Part shown: positions 8,146 through 16,033 of the stretch, piece after piece | Position numbering within the stretch: the stretch's first letter is position 1 | How the letters are laid out: each line of letters opens with the position of its first letter | Origin: Moorella humiferrea | Lineage (GTDB): Bacteria > Bacillota > DSM-521 > Neomoorellales > Neomoorellaceae | NCBI RefSeq assembly: GCF_039233145.1 | Contig: NZ_CP136419.1 | Span: forward strand, 2,020,001 to 2,084,000 | Length of the DNA: 64,000 nucleotides | Direction of reading: 5' to 3' | Program-made: the position numbers and the translations under genes | The notes under the pieces: model-generated | What the model was told of the DNA's origin: nothing | The model's database searches: none | What the model saw: the letters and a program-made list of their open reading frames with translations, nothing else

Positions 8146-8991
8146 ATGTTAACATCAGCCACTGAGTTATTAAACCGCGCCCAAAGGGGAAACTATGCCG
8201 TTGCCGCCTTTAATTTTCACAACCTGGAAATATTGCAGGCCATAATCGAAACCGCAGAAGCCGAAAAAGCCCCTGTTATCCTGCAAATTACACCTACTTA
8301 TTTAGAGAAAATCGGGGCCGTTGCTGCAGCCGCCATGGCCCGGGGAGCGGCGACCGCCGCTAAAGTACCAGTTGCCCTACACTTGGACCACAGCGACAGT
8401 ATTAAATGGGTTATCTGGGCACTGACCCACGGCTTTACCTCGGTTATGATTGATGCTTCTAAATTACCCCTGGCGGAAAATATCGAAATCTCGCGGCAGG
8501 TGGCCGAAGCCGCCCATGCCGTCGGCGCTACCGCCGAGGCTGAGCTGGGGCATATCGGCGGGGTGGAGGATTCCGTCGATCGAGGTAGCAAAAACGCCGG
8601 CCTCGCCGATCCTGATGAAGCGGTACGGTTGGTGCAGGAAAGCGGGATCGACGCCCTGGCCCCCGCTTTGGGAACGGCCCACGGTTTATATACTTCCGAG
8701 CCGAAAATCGATTTTGATCGCTTGAGAAAAATTCGGGAACGAGTTCCAATCCCCCTCGTCCTCCACGGCGGTTCAGGCATACCTGATAATATGATCCGGG
8801 AAGCCATCGCCGGTGGAATTAACAAAGTTAATATCGGTACGGAATTAAAAGTCGCTTGGGCAGTAGCTGTGGCAGAAGTGCTGACGGCTGGAGAAAAAGA
8901 GCCCTGGAAGATAGCGGTAAAGGTCCGTGAGGCCGTAGGGAAAGTGGTAAGGCAAAAAATATGGCTATGCGGGTGCGGTGGAAAAGGGTAA
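8146..8991 (+). CDS. Class II fructose-bisphosphate aldolase family (FbaA/GatY/KbaY-like)
   Basis: A 281-residue zinc aldolase of normal family length. Zinc and active-site blocks are visible: LHLDHS near residue 83, AEAELGHIGG near 130, a GTAHGLY segment with His near 180 and LHGGSGIP near 208, then NIGTELK. The family splits ketose bisphosphates (fructose-, tagatose- or related) into dihydroxyacetone phosphate and an aldehyde. Sequence alone does not fix the stereochemistry. The ATG at 8146 has GGGAGG eight bases upstream. It is the first gene of the rightward operon. With the kinase transcribed in the opposite direction it offers a phosphorylate-then-cleave route for the imported sugar. 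Confidence 0.9.
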   Translation: MLTSATELLNRAQRGNYAVAAFNFHNLEILQAIIETAEAEKAPVILQITPTYLEKIGAVAAAAMARGAATAAKVPVALHLDHSDSIKWVIWALTHGFTSVMIDASKLPLAENIEISRQVAEAAHAVGATAEAELGHIGGVEDSVDRGSKNAGLADPDEAVRLVQESGIDALAPALGTAHGLYTSEPKIDFDRLRKIRERVPIPLVLHGGSGIPDNMIREAIAGGINKVNIGTELKVAWAVAVAEVLTAGEKEPWKIAVKVREAVGKVVRQKIWLCGCGGKG

Positions 8992-9113
8992 AAAGTGGAA
9001 ATAAACACGGATTCACAGACGAGTGCGTAATAACTTAGCATAAAGTCTTGCCATATTTTTTATGGTGCATTATACTGGTACTAACCAGCATACCTGGAGG
9101 TGGAGGGTGGTCG

Positions 9114-10076
9114 ATGAAAAAAATCTTCGTTAACCTTAAGCGTTTTGAGGTACCACGACGTCTAGGAGGTATATGCTCTTTCGATAATCCTAAAAAATGG
9201 ATTGAATGGGTGTTAGAGAACATAGTAAAACACGGGTTAGGAAAACTACCCAATATAAGGGTTATCTGTCTTTTACCTGAAGCCCTTATTATCAGTGCTA
9301 TAGAAAAACTGGCTTCCTACCCAACAGATGAAGTGCGAAATCTGCAGGTCGGCTGCCAGGGAGTATTCCGCGAAGACATCACCCCTGGTGGTAACTTCGG
9401 CGCCTTTACTACTAATCTGCCCGCAACTGCCGCCAAAAATCTTGGTTGTACCTGGACCATCATCGGCCATTCCGAAGAACGTAAGGATAAACTAGGAATA
9501 ATAGAGCGTTACGATCCTTCCTGTTGCCATAATGAAAGGTCACAGGCAAAGGCAAGACAAATTGTAAGTGGAATTATAAACGAAGAGGTCTTGTGCGCCC
9601 TCAAGGCCGGACTTAATGTATTGCTCTGTGTAGGTGAAACCGAAGAAGAAAGAGGCTACGGACCCTTTGCTGAGCAAAAGCCGCGTATTGCAGCCGTCTT
9701 AAGGTCCCAGCTTGAAATGGGTTTACAAGGCATTGAAGGTGCAATCGGCCCCCAAGAGATTGTAATCGGCTACGAACCAGTCTGGGCTATAGGCCCGGGC
9801 AAGACACCGCCGGGGAAGGAGTATATAAGTTTTGTGTCGGCAACTATAAAATCCATAGTTAAAGAAAAGTTCAATTTCGAGCCGGCTGTTGTCTACGGCG
9901 GAGGTTTGAAAGAAGAAAACGCGAAAATGATCGCCGAAATTGACACGATAGATGGCGGGCTGGTGGCTTTAACCAGATTCACCGGTGACATCGCTTTTGA
10001 GCCGGAAGGGTTGAAAAATATCATTGCCAAATACGCTACAAAGAAAGGAGCTGTCCCCCTATGCAAGAAGTCCTGA
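9114..10076 (+). CDS. Triosephosphate-isomerase-like protein, extended form
   Basis: A 320-residue TIM-barrel protein, about 70 residues longer than ordinary TpiA. All three catalytic positions are visible: NLK near the N-terminus (the Lys), IIGHSEERK (the His) and IGYEPVWAIGPGKTP (the Glu and the phosphate loop 6). Additional length comes from an inserted segment right after HSEERK containing PSCCHNERSQ, and from the N-terminal half. The start is the ATG at 9114 with GGAGGGTGG upstream; an earlier in-frame start lacks a site. It overlaps the larA-like gene by 16 bases. TIM paralogues in sugar operons can act on tetrose phosphates (EryH and relatives), so a role on a non-triose phosphate is possible here. 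Confidence 0.82.
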   Translation: MKKIFVNLKRFEVPRRLGGICSFDNPKKWIEWVLENIVKHGLGKLPNIRVICLLPEALIISAIEKLASYPTDEVRNLQVGCQGVFREDITPGGNFGAFTTNLPATAAKNLGCTWTIIGHSEERKDKLGIIERYDPSCCHNERSQAKARQIVSGIINEEVLCALKAGLNVLLCVGETEEERGYGPFAEQKPRIAAVLRSQLEMGLQGIEGAIGPQEIVIGYEPVWAIGPGKTPPGKEYISFVSATIKSIVKEKFNFEPAVVYGGGLKEENAKMIAEIDTIDGGLVALTRFTGDIAFEPEGLKNIIAKYATKKGAVPLCKKS

Positions 10077-11482
10077 TAGAATACGGCGACGGCAAGATGC
10101 CCATTGAAGTGCCTGATACGGCAACCGTTTTCCAGGTCGGACGAGATAACGTGGACCCTCCGGAAGTGGACCCGTGGGAGGCCACTCGTAAAGCTCTGGC
10201 CAACCCCTTAGGAATGCCCCCCCTTCATCGCTTAGTTAAAAAAGGTAGCAAAGTAGTTATTGCTTTCCCCGATAGGGTCAAAGGAGGCGCCCACCCCAGG
10301 GCCCACCGGCGGGTATGTATCCCCATTATAGTTGAGGAACTGAAGAAGGCCGGCGTTGAAGATAAGGACATAAAGCTCATTTGCGCCATGGGTTTGCACC
10401 GGAAAAATACCAAAGAAGAACTCTACTGGTATCTCGGCCGGGAGATTGTCGATGCCTTCTGGCCGGACCGCCTGGTTATGCACGATGCCGAAGACCCAGA
10501 AGGTATCGTCGAATACGGCTACGACGAAATGGGTAACGTCGTCAATGTCAACCGTGAGGTGGCCGAAGCCGACCTGGCCATTATGATCGGGCACGTCCAG
10601 GGAAACCCCTACGGTGGCTACAGCGGCGGCTATAAGATGTGCGTCACCGGCATAACTACCTGGCGCTCCATCCGCTGCCACCACTGTCCGGACACCATGC
10701 ACCGGGATGACTTCATCCCTGTCAATACTGAAAAAAGTTTAATGCGCCGGCAGTTCGATTCCATCGGTCAGGCCATTGAAAAGGGCATGGGGAAAAAATT
10801 TTTCTGTGTCGACGCCGTCACCGGTACCAATTCCCAAGTCCTAGGGGTTTATGCCGGTGCGGCTAAAGAGGTTCAGGAAGCCAGCTGGCAGCTGGCCGAA
10901 CGTCGCACCAATGTTTACCTGGACATCAAAGACAAATTTGATATTATGGTGTTTGGTTTGCCCCGTACTTTTCACTATGGACCGGGTATGGGCACCAATC
11001 CGATACTTATGCTCCAAGCCATCGGCGCTAACTTAGCCCGTAATTATGACGTCTTTAATGATGGCGGGGTTATTATAGCGGCTTCCCTCTGCGACGGCTG
11101 GTTCAACGATGAGTGGTTCCCCTCTTATCGCAAGGTATTTCACAAACTCCAGGAAGTAGCCGATTTTGCCGAAGCAGTCCGTTTCGAGGATGAAATTGCC
11201 CATGATCCGGAGTATATATATAAATATCGTTACGCTTACGGCTATCATCCTTTCCATGCCCTTTCCATGGTTTCCATGGGAGGTGTAGCCTTAAAGCACA
11301 CCAGTGCCATTTTTATTCCCGGCGCCAGAAAACCGGGTTATGCCCGGGCCATGGGTTGTATCCCCACCAATACCTTTGCCGATGCTTTAAAGCAGGCGGA
11401 AAAATATGTCGGTAAAAACCCCCGCATCCTGGTACTCCCGGAAACCTTCCTGAAGGTTGCGGTACATTTAAAACGAAAATAA
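10061..11482 (+). CDS. LarA-family nickel-dependent racemase/epimerase
   Basis: A 473-residue member of the LarA (lactate racemase) superfamily. It keeps MGLHRKNT, matching the region of the catalytic His108 of Lactobacillus LarA. It also has GHVQGNPYGGYSGGYK, where the final Lys corresponds to the residue that anchors the nickel-pincer cofactor in LarA, with His residues following (RCHH). LarA homologues racemise or epimerise alpha-hydroxy acids such as lactate, malate or gluconate. Genes for cofactor synthesis (larB, larC, larE) are not in this window and must lie elsewhere. The ATG at 10061 has AAAGGAG ten bases upstream and lies inside the TIM-like gene. Likely role: inverting a hydroxy acid formed from the sugar. 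Confidence 0.85.
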   Translation: MQEVLIEYGDGKMPIEVPDTATVFQVGRDNVDPPEVDPWEATRKALANPLGMPPLHRLVKKGSKVVIAFPDRVKGGAHPRAHRRVCIPIIVEELKKAGVEDKDIKLICAMGLHRKNTKEELYWYLGREIVDAFWPDRLVMHDAEDPEGIVEYGYDEMGNVVNVNREVAEADLAIMIGHVQGNPYGGYSGGYKMCVTGITTWRSIRCHHCPDTMHRDDFIPVNTEKSLMRRQFDSIGQAIEKGMGKKFFCVDAVTGTNSQVLGVYAGAAKEVQEASWQLAERRTNVYLDIKDKFDIMVFGLPRTFHYGPGMGTNPILMLQAIGANLARNYDVFNDGGVIIAASLCDGWFNDEWFPSYRKVFHKLQEVADFAEAVRFEDEIAHDPEYIYKYRYAYGYHPFHALSMVSMGGVALKHTSAIFIPGARKPGYARAMGCIPTNTFADALKQAEKYVGKNPRILVLPETFLKVAVHLKRK

Positions 11483-11534
11483 ACCCAGAACGGCCGGTGC
11501 CGCAAAGCCCAGTAGGATGATTGGAGGCTTCCCC

Positions 11535-12269
11535 GTGCTTTACCCCGGCAGTGCCAAACCCTTATACGAACAGCTGAAGGCCATCCTCAAACAAAAAATT
11601 GCCAGCGGCGAATTAAAGCCCGGGGAAGCCTTGCCTGGCGAAAGACAATTAATGGATATTTATGGAGTCAGTCGGGTTACCGTTAGGCAGGCAATTGGCG
11701 AGTTGGTGAGGGAAGGATTATTATACCGCCATCATGGGAAAGGAACCTTTGTCGCCCCTAAAAGAATCGAGCGACCCCTGGCCAGGCTCCTGGGCGTGGC
11801 CGAAGAGCTGGCCCTAGAAGGCTTGGAGGTCGCAATTAAGGTTATTAAAAGAGGTATGGAAGAACCCACATCCGAGATACGCCACGAACTCCGGCTTGCC
11901 GAAAAAGAGCCGGCCTTTTGCGTCACCCGCTTAATCAACGTTGCTGGTCAGCCTTTATTGCTGGATCACAGTTATTTCCCGCAATCCATTGGTCAGCTCC
12001 TGCAAAATCTCGACCTCTCCAAAGATCTCATTTACACCCATCTGGAGCTCTACGGATATAAGATCAGCAACGGCAGGCAGAGGATTAGCGCCGGTAGGGC
12101 TTCACGGGAAGACGCCCTCCATCTCCAATACAGGCAGGGATATCCGGTATTAGTCGTCAAACGTACCACCTATGTTGAAGGGGGATTACCCATAGGTTTT
12201 TTCCATGCCGTCTACCGGGGGGATCGTTATGAATATACCGTTATCCTGCAAAGACACCCCCACAGTTAA
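11535..12269 (+). CDS. GntR-family transcriptional regulator with UTRA domain
   Basis: About 244 residues. The winged-helix half shows PLYEQLKAILKQKI, RQLMDIYGVSRVTVRQAIGEL and HHGKGTFV; the UTRA half ends in GFFHAVYRGDRYEY. I place the start at GTG 11535, with GGAGG seven bases upstream; an ATG at 11517 in the same frame has no ribosome-binding site. It follows larA by about 50 bases on the same strand and precedes the TauE/SafE gene, so it is likely part of the aldolase operon. It is clearly more distant from the two other GntR proteins of this region than they are from each other, so it may sense a different metabolite. Confidence 0.88.
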   Translation: MLYPGSAKPLYEQLKAILKQKIASGELKPGEALPGERQLMDIYGVSRVTVRQAIGELVREGLLYRHHGKGTFVAPKRIERPLARLLGVAEELALEGLEVAIKVIKRGMEEPTSEIRHELRLAEKEPAFCVTRLINVAGQPLLLDHSYFPQSIGQLLQNLDLSKDLIYTHLELYGYKISNGRQRISAGRASREDALHLQYRQGYPVLVVKRTTYVEGGLPIGFFHAVYRGDRYEYTVILQRHPHS

Positions 12270-12296
12270 AAAAGAATTTGTGGGGAGGTTTGAAGT

Positions 12297-13136
12297 TTGA
12301 TCAGTCTATCCCTCATTGTTTTAATTTTTATCAGTGCAGTTTTGGCAGGAATAGTAGGTGCTCTGCTGGGTTTGGGTGGTGGTATCGTCATTATTCCCAC
12401 CCTTACCCTACTCCTTAACATCGACATCCGCTATGCCATCGGCGCCAGCATCGTCTCCGTCATCGCCACATCCAGCGGCGCGGCGGCGGCCTATATCCGC
12501 GATCGTATTACCAACATCCGTATCGGAATGTTTCTAGAAATGGCGACTACCACCGGAGCCATTACCGGTGCTTATTTAGGAGGATTGATTAGTCCCCGTT
12601 ATCTTTATATTATTTTTGCCGTGGTCCTGGGATACTCCACCCTGGCCATGTTTAAACGGCGTAACCAGGAACTGCCGGAAGGAATTACGCCCCATCCCTT
12701 GGCCAAAAAGTTAAAATTAGAGGGGAGTTACTACGATCAGGTTCTAAAGCGCAAGGTTGAATACACATCAACGGGGGTATACGAAGGCTTCGGCATAATG
12801 TACGGCGCGGGGGTAATTTCCGGCCTGCTGGGTATCGGTAACGGCATCTTTAAAGTAATGGCCATGGATATGTTTATGAAACTGCCCATGAAGGTATCCA
12901 CAGCCACCAGCAACTTCATGATCGGTGTCACCGCCGCCGCCAGCGCCGGTATATATTTCGCCAGGGGTAATATCCACCCCGCCATTGCCGCCCCGGTAGC
13001 CCTGGGAGTAGTTATCGGTGCCACCCTGGGTACACGCCTCATGGTCCGCTTGCGCAATACTACCTTGAGGAAAATTTTTGTGCCGGTGTTGTTATACGTT
13101 TCTCTGGAAATGCTGTTAAAAGGGCTGAGGGGGTAA
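12297..13136 (+). CDS. TauE/SafE-family membrane permease (sulfite/sulfonate exporter family)
   Basis: A 279-residue multi-pass membrane protein with two related halves. Each half has the small-residue motif of the family: GLGGGIVIIPTL near residue 27 and LLGIGNGIFKV near residue 183. About seven to eight hydrophobic segments are visible. Known members export sulfite, sulfoacetate or other small anions. The start is TTG at 12297 with GGGGAGG about eight bases upstream. It is followed after nine bases by a DUF1634 gene, a common pairing. In this operon it could remove an anionic end product of the sugar pathway. Confidence 0.87.
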   Translation: MISLSLIVLIFISAVLAGIVGALLGLGGGIVIIPTLTLLLNIDIRYAIGASIVSVIATSSGAAAAYIRDRITNIRIGMFLEMATTTGAITGAYLGGLISPRYLYIIFAVVLGYSTLAMFKRRNQELPEGITPHPLAKKLKLEGSYYDQVLKRKVEYTSTGVYEGFGIMYGAGVISGLLGIGNGIFKVMAMDMFMKLPMKVSTATSNFMIGVTAAASAGIYFARGNIHPAIAAPVALGVVIGATLGTRLMVRLRNTTLRKIFVPVLLYVSLEMLLKGLRG

Positions 13137-13145
13137 GAATTAATT

Positions 13146-13532
13146 ATGGAAAAAAACGAGAGCAAAGGTTTAACGCAAGAATCCCACGCCCTCGTTGTCG
13201 AGGATGTCATTAGCCGATCTTTGCGCTGGGGAGTAGTTATTAGTGCCATAATAATAGCCGTGGGTTTGGTAATTTACTTGCTCACCGGCGACAGCGGCTA
13301 CCCCGCTGGCTTCTTCCCGACCAGCATACCGCAGGTACTAAAAGATGTGGTCTATTTTAAATCCTTTGCCATCATTGACCTGGGACTATTGCTGCTCATC
13401 GCCACTCCCATTTTCCGCGTCGCCGCTTCGATTATCGCCTTTCTCTTTGATGGTGACCGCCCCTATGTTTTAATTACTACTTATGTACTGGCTATGTTAA
13501 TTTTAAGCTTATTGCTGGGAAAAGCGGAATAA
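13146..13532 (+). CDS. DUF1634 family membrane protein
   Basis: A 128-residue protein with three hydrophobic segments (about residues 28-50, 75-100 and 108-126). It matches the DUF1634 family in layout: a first helix preceded by a SRSLRWGV-like segment, and a middle block SFAIIDLGLLLLIATPIFRVAAS. The family has no proven activity but is regularly encoded beside TauE/SafE permeases, which suggests an accessory subunit. Last gene of the rightward operon. Confidence 0.8.
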   Translation: MEKNESKGLTQESHALVVEDVISRSLRWGVVISAIIIAVGLVIYLLTGDSGYPAGFFPTSIPQVLKDVVYFKSFAIIDLGLLLLIATPIFRVAASIIAFLFDGDRPYVLITTYVLAMLILSLLLGKAE

Positions 13533-13535
13533 ACC

Positions 13536-13562
13536 CAAAAAGCGGGAGAACAACCCCGCTTC
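13536..13562. terminator. Hairpin between convergent genes
   Basis: AAGCGGG at 13540-13546 pairs with CCCGCTT at 13555-13561. Read leftward, the stem is followed by TTTTTGGGTTT, so it mainly ends the gntR transcript; rightward the T run is poor, but the hairpin may still slow transcripts from DUF1634. Confidence 0.6.
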
Positions 13563-13573
13563 TATTGTCCCTC

Positions 13574-14347
13574 TCACTCCACAATCACCCCGCTTCCCGG
13601 TCGTGGACGATTACGGTCCAGCACCACACGGTATTTATAGCGGTCTGGACGGTAGGCGTTGATGGAAAGCTCTATCGGTCTACCCCGATCGTCGTAAGCC
13701 GTCCGCTCCATTATCAATAAAGGCGTCCCCACTTTTACCTTAAGGTATTCGGCTTCCCTCTTCCCTGCTTTACCAGCGGTAATAGTTTGTTCCGCCCTGT
13801 CCAAAACCAGACCCAATTTTTCTTCCACCAATTCATACAAACCGCGATGTTCCAGGTCCTCTTCCGCCAGGCGGCTTCCATATTCATACGGCCAGTAGCT
13901 GCGCAGGTAAGTTATGGGCTGCCCGTTCATTTGCTGGATTTTTTCTATTATATAAAGGGTTTCGTCACCGAAAACGCGGAGTTCCGGTACCCTTTGCCTT
14001 TCTTTGGCAGGGTCCTTTACCGGTCCGGTAAAAATAATGCGAGCACTGGGCTCGTATCCCCTGGCTTTCATCTCTTCAAAAAAGCCGGTTAGCCTACCCA
14101 GGGTTTCTTCCACCGGTTCCCGCTTGACGAAGGTCCCCTTACCCGGCCTTCGCTCGAGCAGGCCTTCATTCACCAGGGCCGCCACGGCCCGGCGTACGGT
14201 AATGCTGCTGACACCGTACTTCTCCATGAGCTGCTTGTCGGTGGGAAAAAGATCCCCTACCCGGTACTCGCCTTCCTTGATGGCTCGGCGCAAATCGGCG
14301 CTAATCTGGTAATGTAAGGGGATCGGTTTTGTGCGATCAATGCTCAC
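13574..14347 (-). CDS. GntR-family regulator, paralogue of the gene at 7267-8034
   Basis: A 257-residue HutC/FarR-type regulator with winged helix (PLHYQISADLRRAIKEG, LMEKYGVSSITVRRAVAAL, RPGKGTFVKRE) and UTRA domain (LLIMERTAYDDRGRPIELS). I choose GTG at 14347 because AGGTGG lies about five bases upstream; a TTG at 14362 is in frame but less well placed. The close likeness to the other regulator suggests duplication and related effectors or operators. It faces rightwards onto no gene and is followed by a hairpin, so it is probably a one-gene transcript. Targets could be the aldolase operon next to it or the aldehyde dehydrogenase gene behind it. Confidence 0.9.
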   Translation of the reverse strand: MSIDRTKPIPLHYQISADLRRAIKEGEYRVGDLFPTDKQLMEKYGVSSITVRRAVAALVNEGLLERRPGKGTFVKREPVEETLGRLTGFFEEMKARGYEPSARIIFTGPVKDPAKERQRVPELRVFGDETLYIIEKIQQMNGQPITYLRSYWPYEYGSRLAEEDLEHRGLYELVEEKLGLVLDRAEQTITAGKAGKREAEYLKVKVGTPLLIMERTAYDDRGRPIELSINAYRPDRYKYRVVLDRNRPRPGSGVIVE

Positions 14348-14396
14348 AAAGCCCACCTGCAATTCCTGCGATTATTATAAAGTTATACATATAGAC

Positions 14397-14425
14397 ATTA
14401 TACCCGTATTTTTATAGCCTGGCAA
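14397..14425 (-). promoter_or_regulatory. Promoter of the gntR gene at 13574-14347
   Basis: Minus strand TTGCCA at 14425-14420, a 17-base spacer and TATAAT at 14402-14397. Just downstream, at about 14372-14395, lies an AT-rich stretch with partial symmetry (TTATACATATAGAC) that could serve as an autoregulatory operator. Confidence 0.6.
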
Positions 14426-14477
14426 CAGAAAAACTGCTTTCCGGCTACAAATGCTACTGCACTTTCGACAGGGGGCG

Positions 14478-15923
14478 CTACAGTAATGCCTGGCAGGGTA
14501 GGCGCAGCACTACCAACCTCTCCTCCGTCATTTCCCGGATAACGTAACGCGGACCTTCTTTGCCGGTGCCGCTTTCCTTGACGCCGCCGTAAGGCATGAG
14601 GTCGGCACGGAAGGCGGAAGAATCGTTAATGATCACGCTGCCATATTCCAGTTCCAGGACGCAGCGGGTGGCCACATCCAGAGAGTTGGTGAAGACCCCG
14701 GCCTGGAGGCCGTAACGGGAGTCGTTGGCCAGGGCGATGGCCTCATCAATGGTGTCGTAGGCGATAATACTAAAAACCGGGGCAAAGATCTCTTGCGCGC
14801 ACACCTTCATCGTCGGGGTTACATCAGTGAGAATAGTTGGCTCCAGCCAGGCGCCCCGGCGCCGGCCGCCCACCAGTACCCGGGCGCCGCCGGTAACGGC
14901 CTCTTCTATCCAGCTTTCCGCCCGCCGGGCTTCGGCCTCGCTGATCATGGGACCGATGTCGGTGGCCGGGTCCAGGGGATCGCCCAACTTTAAAGTGCGG
15001 GTTAGAGCAACGGCCCGCCGGCAGAATTCGTCGTAGACCCGGCGCTGGACATAGACCCGCTGGACGGAAATACAGAGCTGGCCGGCGTTGGCAAAGGCGG
15101 AACGGGTGCAGGCCTCAACCGCCAGGGAGAGGTCGGCGTCGTTGTGGACGATATTAGGTGAATTGGAGCCCAGTTCCAAGGCTACAGGCCGGAAGCCGAC
15201 GCTCTTCTTTAGCCGCAGGCCCACCGCCGGGCTGCCAGTAAAACTGTAGAAGGCGATACGCTCATCTTTAGCCAGGGCGTCGCCGACCACGGCCCCGGAA
15301 CCCAGGACCATATTCAGGTAACCTGCCGGCAAACCGGCGTCGGCCAGGGCCTGGCATAGTTTGGCGCCGATAATGGGAGTGGCGCTGGCCGGCTTGTAGA
15401 CGACAGCATTACCGGCAGCCAGGGCCGGGCCGATTTTATGACAGGAGAGGTTCAGGGGCGCGTTAAAGGGTGTAATGGCGCAGACCACACCCCTGGGCAC
15501 CCGTATTGTCCAGGCTCGGCGGTTGGCGTTACCGGGGGAACCTTCAATGGGTACAATCTCTCCCTGCAGGCGCTTGGCTTCCTCCGCCGATACCAGCAGG
15601 GTTTGGCTGGCACGCTCAACTTCTACCCGGGCCTCCTTTAAGGTTTTGCCCACTTCTTGGCTAATGGTGCGGGCTAGGTCTTCACGGCGTTCCAGCAAAA
15701 GTTCACTTGCCCTCTTTAGTATTTCATAACGGCGATAAGGTTCTATTTTCTCTCGCTGGAAGGCGTTATGGGCAGCGGTCACCGCAGCTTCTACTTCCGC
15801 TGGGCCGGCCAGGCAATACTCCGCCAGGGGTTCGCCGGTGGCCTTATTGATTACCATATCCTTTTGCTCCGTGGCCACCCACTCACCATTAATAAACAAA
15901 CGGTATTCAGGAAGCATATTCAT
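14478..15923 (-). CDS. NAD(P)-dependent aldehyde dehydrogenase
   Basis: A 481-residue ALDH-superfamily enzyme of normal length. Visible landmarks are the substrate/cofactor Asn region ITPFNAPLN, the cofactor loop FTGSPAVG, the catalytic Glu in ELGSNSPNIV (most relatives have ELGG), the catalytic Cys in NAGQLCISVQR and the EIFAPVFSI block. The overall pattern is closest to the lactaldehyde or non-phosphorylating glyceraldehyde-3-phosphate dehydrogenase group, but substrate cannot be fixed by eye. The start ATG at 15923 has AAGGAGG close by; the ATG two codons on is also possible. It could oxidise an aldehyde left after aldol cleavage, or act with the ferredoxin-dependent oxidoreductase encoded behind it. 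Confidence 0.9.
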   Translation of the reverse strand: MNMLPEYRLFINGEWVATEQKDMVINKATGEPLAEYCLAGPAEVEAAVTAAHNAFQREKIEPYRRYEILKRASELLLERREDLARTISQEVGKTLKEARVEVERASQTLLVSAEEAKRLQGEIVPIEGSPGNANRRAWTIRVPRGVVCAITPFNAPLNLSCHKIGPALAAGNAVVYKPASATPIIGAKLCQALADAGLPAGYLNMVLGSGAVVGDALAKDERIAFYSFTGSPAVGLRLKKSVGFRPVALELGSNSPNIVHNDADLSLAVEACTRSAFANAGQLCISVQRVYVQRRVYDEFCRRAVALTRTLKLGDPLDPATDIGPMISEAEARRAESWIEEAVTGGARVLVGGRRRGAWLEPTILTDVTPTMKVCAQEIFAPVFSIIAYDTIDEAIALANDSRYGLQAGVFTNSLDVATRCVLELEYGSVIINDSSAFRADLMPYGGVKESGTGKEGPRYVIREMTEERLVVLRLPCQALL

Positions 15924-16033
15924 GAATCCTCCTTGTGGTTATGTTTATAAAAACATAACGTATTTTAAAGAATTTGGGGAAGGTATCTGCCCTTCCCCAT
16001 TTACATTATATTTATTTTAGGGGAGGAATTGGC

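Noticed and set aside
8298-9041. Long leftward frame opposite the aldolase
   Set aside because: Antisense to a gene with all its zinc ligands; the translation is of low complexity.
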